Source: Caulobacter henricii
Lineage (GTDB): Bacteria; Pseudomonadota; Alphaproteobacteria; Caulobacterales; Caulobacteraceae
NCBI RefSeq assembly: GCF_001414055.1
Contig: NZ_CP013002.1
Span: 700,501-764,500 of the forward strand
Direction: 5' to 3'
Length of the DNA: 64,000 nt
Program-made: the position numbers and the translations under genes
The notes under the pieces: model-generated
Told to the model about the DNA's origin: nothing
Seen by the model: only the letters and a program-made list of their open reading frames with translations
Database searches by the model: none
In this document: positions 45,233 through 52,632 of the stretch, piece by piece
How the letters are laid out: every line of letters begins with the position of its first letter
Numbering within the stretch: the first letter of the stretch is position 1

Positions 45233-46639
45233 ATGCGCCTGCCCCTCGTCCTCGCCACGGCCCTGACAGCCTCAAGCCTGCTGCTGGCGGCGCCCACCCA
45301 GGCCGCTGAGGCTGCCGCACCGTCGACAGACCAGCCTCTGTTGCGGACCCTGGCGGCCGAGGTCGATGCCAAGGCGCTGGAAAGCACGATCCGCTCGCTG
45401 GTTGGCTTCGGAACCCGTCACACCCTGTCGGAGACCAAGTCCGAAACCCGGGGCATCGGTGCCGCGCGCCGCTGGACCCAGAAGCGCTTCGAGGCGATCA
45501 GCAAGGACTGCGGCGGCTGTCTGATCATCGAGACGCCCTCGGACGTCGTCACCGGCCGGCGCGTGCCCAATCCGACCGAGGTCGTCAATGTCCTGGCGAT
45601 CCAGAAGGGGACCAGCGACCCCGACCGGGTGATCCTGATCGCCGGCCACATCGACAGCCGCGTCACGGACGTGATGGACTTCACCAGCGACGCCCCCGGG
45701 GCCAATGACGATGCTTCGGGTGTCGCCGCCGTGATCGAGGCGGCCCGGGTGCTCAGCAAGCACAGGTTCCCGGCCACCCTGGTCTTCGCCGTCCTGTCGG
45801 GCGAGGAGCAGGGGCTGCTGGGCGGCAAGATCCTGGCCAATCACGCCCGGGCCAAGGGCTGGAAGATCGAGGCGGACCTCAACAACGACATCATCGGCAA
45901 CAGTCGCGGCCAGAGCGGGGTGATGAACAACACCCAGGTGCGGGTGTTCTCCGAGGGTACCAAGGCCGTCGAGACGCCGGAGCAGGCCAATAGCCGCCGC
46001 TATAACGGCGGCGAGGTCGATAGCCCCTCGCGCAACCTGGCGCGTTACCTCGACGGGCTGGCCGATCGCTATCTGAACAATTTCGATGTGGTCATGGTCT
46101 ATCGCACCGACCGCTATGGCCGCGGCGGTGACCAGGTGCCGCTGCTCGAGGCCGGCTATCCGGCCGTGCGGGTCACCGAGGCGGCCGAAAACTATGACCG
46201 CCAGCACCAGAACCTGCGCACCGAGAACGGCAAGGCCTATGGCGATGTGATCGAGGGCGTGGATTTTGCCTATCTGTCCCAGGTCACCCGGCTGAACGTG
46301 GTGGCCATGGCCAGCCTCGCCTCCGCCCCGCCGCCGCCGTCTGGCGTCAAGATCGAGGGCGCGGTCAGCCCCGATACCAAGGTCTCGTGGGCGGCGACGC
46401 CGCGTGCCGCCGGCCATCGCGTCTGGTGGCGCGTGACCACCGATCCACAATGGCGCCTGAACCGCTGGGTCGCCGGTCCGGCCACGAACGCCACCCTCAA
46501 GGACGTGGTGATCGATGACTTCTTCTTCGGCGTCTCGGCGATCAGCCCCGACGGCTGGGAAAGCCCCACGGTGTTCCCCGGCGCGGCCGGCAGTTTCGAG
46601 AGCCCGCCGCCGGTGGCAGCGACGCCCCCCGTCAAATAG
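45233..46639 (+). CDS. Secreted M28-family zinc aminopeptidase
   Basis: A 468-residue exported peptidase. The signal peptide ends TQAAEAA. The M28 zinc site is seen in AGHIDSRVTD, GANDDASGVAAV and LSGEEQGLLGGK, followed by LNNDIIGNS. The C-terminal 100 residues look like a fibronectin-type III-like beta domain (APPPPSGVKIEGAVSPDTKVSW). It likely trims peptides in the periplasm or outside the cell. Confidence 0.92.
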   Translation: MRLPLVLATALTASSLLLAAPTQAAEAAAPSTDQPLLRTLAAEVDAKALESTIRSLVGFGTRHTLSETKSETRGIGAARRWTQKRFEAISKDCGGCLIIETPSDVVTGRRVPNPTEVVNVLAIQKGTSDPDRVILIAGHIDSRVTDVMDFTSDAPGANDDASGVAAVIEAARVLSKHRFPATLVFAVLSGEEQGLLGGKILANHARAKGWKIEADLNNDIIGNSRGQSGVMNNTQVRVFSEGTKAVETPEQANSRRYNGGEVDSPSRNLARYLDGLADRYLNNFDVVMVYRTDRYGRGGDQVPLLEAGYPAVRVTEAAENYDRQHQNLRTENGKAYGDVIEGVDFAYLSQVTRLNVVAMASLASAPPPPSGVKIEGAVSPDTKVSWAATPRAAGHRVWWRVTTDPQWRLNRWVAGPATNATLKDVVIDDFFFGVSAISPDGWESPTVFPGAAGSFESPPPVAATPPVK

Positions 46640-46640
46640 A

Positions 46641-46910
46641 TTAGCCGATCAGCCCTGGATCGTTCCGCTTCAGCCAGGCCGCCGCGTAGGAGCAGATCGG
46701 GACGATCTTGCAGTCCTCGGCGCGGGCGACTTCGGCGATCTGGGCCATCAGGCGGCCGGCTGCGCCTTGGCCGCGCAGGGCCGGGTCGCTCTCGACATGG
46801 GGGATGACGAGGCGACCGGGCTCGCGGCGATAGTCGGCAAAGGACAGCAGGCCTTCGGTCTCGAGCTCGAAACGGGCCCGGGTCGTGTTGTCGCGGAAGG
46901 CGTCGGTCAT
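46641..46910 (-). CDS. Small GNAT-like N-acetyltransferase (YjdJ/COG2388 type)
   Basis: An 89-residue protein with the minimal acetyltransferase core: RARFELETEGLLSFADYRREPGRLVIPHVESDPALRGQGAAGRLM, then IVPICSYAAAWLKRNDP. The conserved Cys and the length are typical of this small family; its substrate is unknown. It starts 9 bp after the thiolase stop on the same strand, so the two are probably co-transcribed. Confidence 0.88.
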   Translation of the reverse strand: MTDAFRDNTTRARFELETEGLLSFADYRREPGRLVIPHVESDPALRGQGAAGRLMAQIAEVARAEDCKIVPICSYAAAWLKRNDPGLIG

Positions 46911-46921
46911 GACAGCGGGAC

Positions 46922-48112
46922 CTAAACCAGCTCGATCGCCATGGCCGTGGCCTCGCCACCGCCGATGCACAGGGACGCCATGCCCTTCCTGCCACCCCGC
47001 GCCTGCAGGGCGCTGATCAGGGTGCAGAGGATCCGCGCGCCCGAGGCGCCGATCGGATGGCCCAGGGCGCAGGCCCCGCCATTGACGTTCAGCCTGTCGG
47101 CGGAAAAGCCCAGCTCCTGCTGGGCGATCATGGCGACCACGGCGAAGGCTTCATTGACCTCCCAGAGGTCGACATCGGAAACCTCCCAGCCTGCCTTCTT
47201 CAGCGCCTTGCGCATGGCCGGAACCGGGGCGGTGGTGAACAGGCCGGGCTCATGGGCGTGGGCGGCGTGGGCGGCGACGCGGGCGACGACCTTCAGGCCC
47301 AGGCGGTCGGCCACGCTCTGGCGGGTCATGACCAGGGCAGCGGCACCGTCACTGATCGAACTGGAGTTGGCGGCCGTAATGCCGCCGTCGCGGCTGAAGG
47401 CCGGGCGCAGGGTCGGGATCTTGGCGGGATCGGCCTTCAGGGGCTGCTCGTCCTGCTCGACTACCTCGGTGCCCTTGCGGGTGGTGACCGTGACCGGGGT
47501 GATCTCGGCCTTGAAGGCCCCGCCCTCGATGGCGGCCTTGGCCTTCATCAGGCCCCGGGTCGCATAGTCGTCCATGGCCTCGCGGCTGAACTGATAGGTG
47601 GCAGCGGAGTCCTCGGCAAAGGCCCCCATCAGCTTGCCCGGCGTATAGGCGTCCTCGAGACCGTCCAGATACATGGAGTCCCACATCTGGTCGTGACCGA
47701 TGCGGGCCCCGGCCCGGTGTTTGGACAGCAGGTAGGGCGCGCCGGTCATGCTCTCCATGCCGCCGGCCACGATCAGGTCGGCGCTGCCGGCGGCCAGGGC
47801 GTCATGGGCCATGATCGCCGCCTGCATGCCGCTGCCGCACATCTTGTTGACCGTGGTGGCCTCGACCGACAGCGGCAGGCCCGCGCCGACGGCCGCCTGG
47901 CGGGCAGGGGCCTGGCCGAGGCCGGCCGGCAGGACGCAGCCCATGAAGATCTGCTCGACCAGATCGCCCGACACCCCGGCCCGCTCAATGGCCGCCTTCA
48001 CCGCGGCCGCGCCCAGCTCGGTCGCCTTGACCCCGCCAAGTGCGCCCTGAAAGCCGCCCATCGGGGTGCGGGCGAACGAGACGATGACGACGGGATCGAC
48101 GGCCTGGGACAT
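46922..48112 (-). CDS. Acetyl-CoA C-acetyltransferase (thiolase)
   Basis: A 396-residue thiolase. The acyl-binding cysteine is C92 (TVNKMCGSGMQAA). The NGGACALGHPIGASGARI block carries the catalytic His near residue 350, and LCIGGGEATAMAIE the second Cys near 380. It condenses or cleaves acetyl-CoA units, so it may serve PHB synthesis or fatty/amino acid breakdown; no phb genes adjoin. ATG 48112 matches the family start. Divergent from an HxlR regulator gene. Confidence 0.94.
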   Translation of the reverse strand: MSQAVDPVVIVSFARTPMGGFQGALGGVKATELGAAAVKAAIERAGVSGDLVEQIFMGCVLPAGLGQAPARQAAVGAGLPLSVEATTVNKMCGSGMQAAIMAHDALAAGSADLIVAGGMESMTGAPYLLSKHRAGARIGHDQMWDSMYLDGLEDAYTPGKLMGAFAEDSAATYQFSREAMDDYATRGLMKAKAAIEGGAFKAEITPVTVTTRKGTEVVEQDEQPLKADPAKIPTLRPAFSRDGGITAANSSSISDGAAALVMTRQSVADRLGLKVVARVAAHAAHAHEPGLFTTAPVPAMRKALKKAGWEVSDVDLWEVNEAFAVVAMIAQQELGFSADRLNVNGGACALGHPIGASGARILCTLISALQARGGRKGMASLCIGGGEATAMAIELV

Positions 48113-48191
48113 GGATGGTCTCCGGATTTGAGAATTTCGGGGCGGAATAGACCCTGTGATGCCTGTGGCGCGCAAGTGAATTGCAGAAAGG

Positions 48192-48230
48192 GGAGGCGAG
48201 GTCGGAAACGGATCGGCGATCCTCGCCTCC
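48192..48230. other. Perfect 10-bp inverted repeat between thiolase and HxlR genes
   Basis: GGAGGCGAGG (48192-48201) and CCTCGCCTCC (48221-48230) are perfect complements around a 19-base loop, in the 223-bp divergent intergenic region. It could be a transcribed hairpin or a protein site. Its GC-rich arms are unlike usual HxlR operators. Confidence 0.4.
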
Positions 48231-48335
48231 AAGGGGGCAACCGAGGTAGTCAGTTGTGATAAAAAACCTACCGCCGTTCATCCTCAAACGCAACGCTCTC
48301 TTGCATTCCCCGAAGGAACGCCGCACCTTCGGATC

Positions 48336-48833
48336 ATGGGCCGCACCGCCGACTACACCAACGAACGCTGCAGCATCGCCGCCACCCTTGAGGTCGTGGG
48401 CGATCCCTGGACCCTCCTGATCCTGCGCGATGCGTTCGGCGGCGTGAAGCGCTTCGAGCAATGGCAGGAACGGCTGGGCGTCGCCCGCAACGTGCTGGCC
48501 TCGCGGTTGAAGAGCCTGGTCGCCCACGGGGTGATGGAGGCGCAGCGCTATTCCGAGCGGCCGCCTCGTCAGGAATATGTTCTGACCGCCAAGGGGCGCG
48601 ATCTCAGTCCCGTGCTGCTGACCATGGCCGAATGGGGCGATCAGCATGTCTATGGCCTGGGTAATGGTCCGGTGCACTTCGTGCACAAGACTTGCGGCCA
48701 TGATTTCCATCCCCGGATAGCCTGTGAGGCCTGTGGCGAGGTGATCGACAGCGCGGACCTGAAGCGGGTCGTCCACGATACGTCCCAGACCGTCGGCGAG
48801 GCCCTGGAGGCCGTAAAGGTCGCCGCCGAATAG
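48336..48833 (+). CDS. HxlR-family regulator with C-terminal Cys-rich extension
   Basis: A 165-residue regulator. The HxlR winged helix is clear (CSIAATLEVVGDPWTLLILRDAFGGVKRFEQWQERLGVARNVLASRLKSL), with the conserved Cys at its start. The C-terminal part has C120, C130 and C133 (TCGHDFHPRIACEACG) plus histidines, resembling a zinc ribbon as in other long HxlR proteins. It probably senses electrophiles or redox change. It is divergent from the thiolase gene. Confidence 0.9.
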   Translation: MGRTADYTNERCSIAATLEVVGDPWTLLILRDAFGGVKRFEQWQERLGVARNVLASRLKSLVAHGVMEAQRYSERPPRQEYVLTAKGRDLSPVLLTMAEWGDQHVYGLGNGPVHFVHKTCGHDFHPRIACEACGEVIDSADLKRVVHDTSQTVGEALEAVKVAAE

Positions 48834-48936
48834 CCCAGGCTTGGGCCAATTTGTCGCATGCGACGTCTGGCCCCGGGCTTACCGAATATTCAGGGCTTGT
48901 CCTGCATCCTGATCGGCAGTCCGGGGGCAGGCATTG

Positions 48937-50973
48937 ATGGCGACCGTCAAGACTATCGCGCGTATCTTCTCGGTCCGTCAGGACCGTCCGGACCTGCTGA
49001 TGGCCCAGGCGGCGGCCTTCACCCGCCAGGTGCCGATGATGTACCTGGTGCTGCTGGTCAATGCTTTCGCCCTGGCCGCCACCCATTTCAAGTCCGCGCC
49101 GCTCAGCCTGACAGTCGGTGGCCCGATCTGCCTGACCCTGATCTGCGTCTGGCGCATGGTCGGCTGGATGCGCCTGCGCCACCACGGCTTTGACGCCGCC
49201 CGGGCCGGCAAGATGCTGCGCGGGACGGTCGTGGCTGCCGGGGGGCTATCGGTTTGCTTCAGCGCCTGGTCGCTGTCGCTCTATCCCTATGGCGACGCCT
49301 ATCAGCAGAGCCATGTGGCCTTCTACATGGCCATCACCGTGATCGCCTGCATCTTTTCCCTGATGCACCTGCGCGCGGCCGCTCTCGTGGTCACCCTGGT
49401 TGTCCTGGGGCCCATGGCCCTGTTCTTCGGCCTGAGCGGCAAGCCGGTGTTTGCCGCCATCTCGGTCAATGTGGTCGTGGTCGCGGCCGTGATGATCGTG
49501 ATCCTGTTGATTCACTATCGCGAGTTCTCCGACCTGGTGGCGTCGCGCAGCGCCCTGATCGAAAAGGCTGCTCAGGCCCAACAGTTGAGCGATGAAAATG
49601 ACCGTCTGGCCAATCTCGACAGCCTGACCGGCCTGCCCAATCGCCGGCGGTTCTTCGCCGAGCTGGACGCCCATGTGGCCCGGGCCCGCCGCTATGACCG
49701 CAGTCTGCTGGTCGGGGTCATCGACCTGGACGGTTTCAAGCCGATCAATGACGCCTTTGGCCATGCCACGGGCGATCGACTGTTGACCGAGGTCGGTCGG
49801 CGTCTGGAGGCCTTCGGCGCGCCCCCGCTTTTCGCGGCCCGGCTCGGCGGCGACGAATTCGGCCTGATCATCGATGCCCATCTGACGCCGGACGCCGTTC
49901 GGGCACTCGGACGCGATCTCTGTGACCTGCTGCGCGCGCCGTATCGCCTGCCGGGGGTCACCGCCCAGGTCGGCGGCTCGGTCGGATTCTGCGCCTTCCC
50001 GGCCGGAGGCCAGACCAGCGAGCAGTTGTTCGAACGGGCCGACTACGCCCTCTATCACGCCAAGCAGAACCTCAAGGGCACGGCCGTCGTCTTCGACGAG
50101 CGTCACGAGGCAGACATCCGCGAACTGAGCCGCGTCGAACAGGCGCTTCGCCGGGCCAATCTCGAGTCAGAACTGCACATCCATTTCCAGCCCATCGTCG
50201 ACACCAGTGCCAAGCGCACGGTCGCCTTCGAAGCCCTGGCCCGCTGGTCGAGCCCGGAACTGGGCGATGTGCCGCCGGGCGTCTTCATCGATGCGGCCGA
50301 GCGCTCGGGTCAGATCGTCGAGATTACCCGGATCCTGGTGGCCAAGGCCCTCAGCGCGGTCCGCAGCTGGCCGATGGACATGCGGGTTTCGATCAATCTG
50401 TCGGCCCGTGACATCGCCTCGATGGAGTCGGTCGCTCGCCTTGTCGACATCGTGCAGGAGAGCCAGGTCGCCCCGCACCGCATCGATTTCGAGATCACCG
50501 AAACGGCGATTGTCTGTGATTTCGACCAGGCGCGCGCCGCCCTGATGACCTTCCATGCCCTGGGGGTCCGCACGGCCCTGGATGACTTTGGCACCGGCCA
50601 TTCCAGCCTTAGCCATGTCCGACTGCTGCCGCTGGACAAGCTGAAGATTGACGCCAGCTTCATTGCCGACATCGATCACCACGCCGCCAGCGAGGATATC
50701 GTCAAGACCGTGCTGCAGCTTTGCCGCAACCTGCGGATCGACTGTGTCGTCGAGGGCGTGGAGACCGAGGACCAGCTGGACAAGGTCATGTCCCTGGGCG
50801 GGGTGGTCATGCAGGGCTATCATTTTGCCCGACCGATGCCGGCCTCCAGCGTCGCGACCTATCTGTCGGAGGAGGCCGCCATCGCGATCGCCCACAATGG
50901 CGTGCGCCCGACCGCCGCCCAGCGCGCCGCGCGCCTCTGGTTCGACGAGGACGGCCTGCAGGGTCTGGGCTAG
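48937..50973 (+). CDS. Membrane GGDEF-EAL protein
   Basis: A 678-residue cyclic-di-GMP protein. The N-terminal 200 residues hold about five or six hydrophobic segments. A short coiled coil (IEKAAQAQQLSDENDRL) leads into an intact GGDEF (304-308) and an intact EAL motif (432-434, FEALARW), with DDFGTGHSSLSHVRLLPLDKLKID present. ATG 48937 is used; a TTG at 48934 is in frame. Unlike the 23067-25283 product it has no periplasmic sensor, so signals may be membrane-borne. Confidence 0.9.
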   Translation: MATVKTIARIFSVRQDRPDLLMAQAAAFTRQVPMMYLVLLVNAFALAATHFKSAPLSLTVGGPICLTLICVWRMVGWMRLRHHGFDAARAGKMLRGTVVAAGGLSVCFSAWSLSLYPYGDAYQQSHVAFYMAITVIACIFSLMHLRAAALVVTLVVLGPMALFFGLSGKPVFAAISVNVVVVAAVMIVILLIHYREFSDLVASRSALIEKAAQAQQLSDENDRLANLDSLTGLPNRRRFFAELDAHVARARRYDRSLLVGVIDLDGFKPINDAFGHATGDRLLTEVGRRLEAFGAPPLFAARLGGDEFGLIIDAHLTPDAVRALGRDLCDLLRAPYRLPGVTAQVGGSVGFCAFPAGGQTSEQLFERADYALYHAKQNLKGTAVVFDERHEADIRELSRVEQALRRANLESELHIHFQPIVDTSAKRTVAFEALARWSSPELGDVPPGVFIDAAERSGQIVEITRILVAKALSAVRSWPMDMRVSINLSARDIASMESVARLVDIVQESQVAPHRIDFEITETAIVCDFDQARAALMTFHALGVRTALDDFGTGHSSLSHVRLLPLDKLKIDASFIADIDHHAASEDIVKTVLQLCRNLRIDCVVEGVETEDQLDKVMSLGGVVMQGYHFARPMPASSVATYLSEEAAIAIAHNGVRPTAAQRAARLWFDEDGLQGLG

Positions 50974-50991
50974 GGCGCTCGACGCGCCCTA
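50971..50991. terminator. Convergent hairpin formed by two stop codons
   Basis: TAGGGCGC (50971-50978) and GCGCCCTA (50984-50991) are perfect 8-bp arms with a five-base loop. The left TAG is the stop of the GGDEF-EAL gene and the right arm, read on the other strand, is the stop of the halogenase gene. There is no T tract. Confidence 0.5.
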
Positions 50992-52497
50992 GGCTGAAAC
51001 CAGTCCCGGCAAGGCGGCGGCGTGGGGCGACATGGCCTCGGCAGTCTGGCGGAGCTCGCGACGGATCTGTTCGAACTCCGTGGCCACACGGTCGATATCA
51101 TGCAGGTCCACGAGCGGGTCGTAGGTGCGGGGACGTATGCCCTGGCCCTCGAGGACCGCCTGCCAGCTGGTGGCCGTGAACATCTCCTCGGGATGCTGGG
51201 AGAGCCGACCGCAGGCCCGGAACAGGGCCAGTCGGCGGGTCAGGGTTTCGGGCAGGACCATCTCCCGCCGGTCCCGCCAAAGCGGTTCGTCCCTCTGGTT
51301 GGCGTGATAGTGAAGGACAATGAAATCGCGGATGCGCTCGAAATCGAGCTGGATGCGGTCGTTGTAGTCGTCGGCCTGGACCGGATCCCAGGCCTTGCCG
51401 GGAAAGGCCGAAAGGAACTTCAGAAGCCCGGCCTGGATCATGTGGATGCTGGTCGATTCCAGGGGCTCGATGAAGCCGCTGGCCAGGCCCAGGCTCAGCA
51501 CATTCTTGTTCCAGGCCTTCCTGCGCCGTCCGGTAACGAACCTCAGGCGGTTGGGTTCGGCCAGAACGGTTCCGCCCAGGCTGGCGCGCAGGGTCGCCTC
51601 GGCCGTGTCGTCGTCGATGTAGCGGCTGGAATAGACATAGCCATTGCCGTCGCGGTGCTGCAGCGGAATGTTCCAGATCCAGCCGCCGGCCTGGGCCGTT
51701 GACCGCGTAAAGGGCGACGGCTCGCCCTCGCGCGTGCAGGGCATGGCCATGGCCCGATCGCAGGGCAGCCAGTGAGACCAGTCCTCGTAGCCGGTCTTCA
51801 GGGCCTCCTCGATCAGCAGGCCGCGAAAGCCAGAGCAGTCGATGAAGAAGTCACCGGCGACGCGGCGGTCGCCGTCCAGCCTCAGGGCCTCGATGAAGCC
51901 GTCCTCGCCGCGCTGATCGACGCTGACGACCTTGCCTTCGATGCGGTTGACGCCCAGGCGCTCGGCATAGGTCCTCAGATATCGGGCATAGAGGCCGGCA
52001 TCGAAGTGAAAGGCCGAGCCGAAGGTCGACAGGGGCGAGCGCGGATCCTGGCTCTGTTGGCCAAAGCGGCCCCGCCGTGCGGCCTGGGCGCAGAGCGAAT
52101 AGTCTTCCAGTGCGCCCGCCTTGCCCAAGCCTGACAGCTTCAGCCAGTACTGATGGAAATAGCCGGGGTCGGGGGCGGTCCCATAGACGCCGAAAGGATG
52201 GAAGTAGGCTTCGCCGGGCCGGGTCCAGCCGCGGAACTCGATCCCCAGCTTGTAGGTACCCTTGGTTTCGCGGACGAACTCGGCCTCGTTCAGGCCCAGG
52301 GTCTGGTTGAAGCCGCGAATGGGCGGAATGGTGGCTTCGCCGACTCCCACCGTGCCGATCTCGGCGGACTCGACGAGGGTAATCGCGCAGCGCCGGCCCA
52401 GGGCGCGGGCCAGCAGGGCCGCCGCCATCCAGCCGGCCGTGCCGCCGCCCAGAATGGTGATGGCACCTGGCAGGTTGTCGGTCTGGGGATTGATCAC
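50989..52497 (-). CDS. Tryptophan-halogenase-family flavoprotein
   Basis: A 502-residue flavin-dependent halogenase-like protein. The FAD motif is GGGTAGWMAAALLA (18-31) and GVGEATIPPI follows. The lysine equivalent to PrnA K79 is K83 (KGTYKLGIEF), the halide-tunnel motif W-I-W-N-I-P is at 273-278, and the Glu equivalent to PrnA E346 is E347 (IEPLEST). The catalytic residues are thus kept. It lies directly behind a TonB receptor gene on the same strand. In Caulobacter and Xanthomonas such halogenase-like genes accompany glycan receptors, where halogenation is not an obvious role. The true substrate is unknown. Confidence 0.9.
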   Translation of the reverse strand: MINPQTDNLPGAITILGGGTAGWMAAALLARALGRRCAITLVESAEIGTVGVGEATIPPIRGFNQTLGLNEAEFVRETKGTYKLGIEFRGWTRPGEAYFHPFGVYGTAPDPGYFHQYWLKLSGLGKAGALEDYSLCAQAARRGRFGQQSQDPRSPLSTFGSAFHFDAGLYARYLRTYAERLGVNRIEGKVVSVDQRGEDGFIEALRLDGDRRVAGDFFIDCSGFRGLLIEEALKTGYEDWSHWLPCDRAMAMPCTREGEPSPFTRSTAQAGGWIWNIPLQHRDGNGYVYSSRYIDDDTAEATLRASLGGTVLAEPNRLRFVTGRRRKAWNKNVLSLGLASGFIEPLESTSIHMIQAGLLKFLSAFPGKAWDPVQADDYNDRIQLDFERIRDFIVLHYHANQRDEPLWRDRREMVLPETLTRRLALFRACGRLSQHPEEMFTATSWQAVLEGQGIRPRTYDPLVDLHDIDRVATEFEQIRRELRQTAEAMSPHAAALPGLVSA

Positions 52498-52551
52498 GGG
52501 CTAGCTCCTCAGGCGCTGGCGATCATGATCGGCCACGCGCCGGACACAAGT

Positions 52552-52582
52552 CCGGGACCGCCTCGCAGGAAGGCGGCCCCGG
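52552..52582 (-). other. Intergenic hairpin between TonB receptor and halogenase genes
   Basis: CCGGGACCGCC (52552-52562) and GGCGGCCCCGG (52572-52582) pair at 10 of 11 positions with a nine-base loop. It lies in the 135-base gap of a likely operon. Without a T run, a role in reducing downstream transcript or protecting the receptor mRNA 3' end is likelier than full termination. Confidence 0.45.
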
Positions 52583-52632
52583 TGAAGTTTAAACGGAGGG
52601 TGGGGGAGACCAAAGCCCTCCGTCAGTACAGG

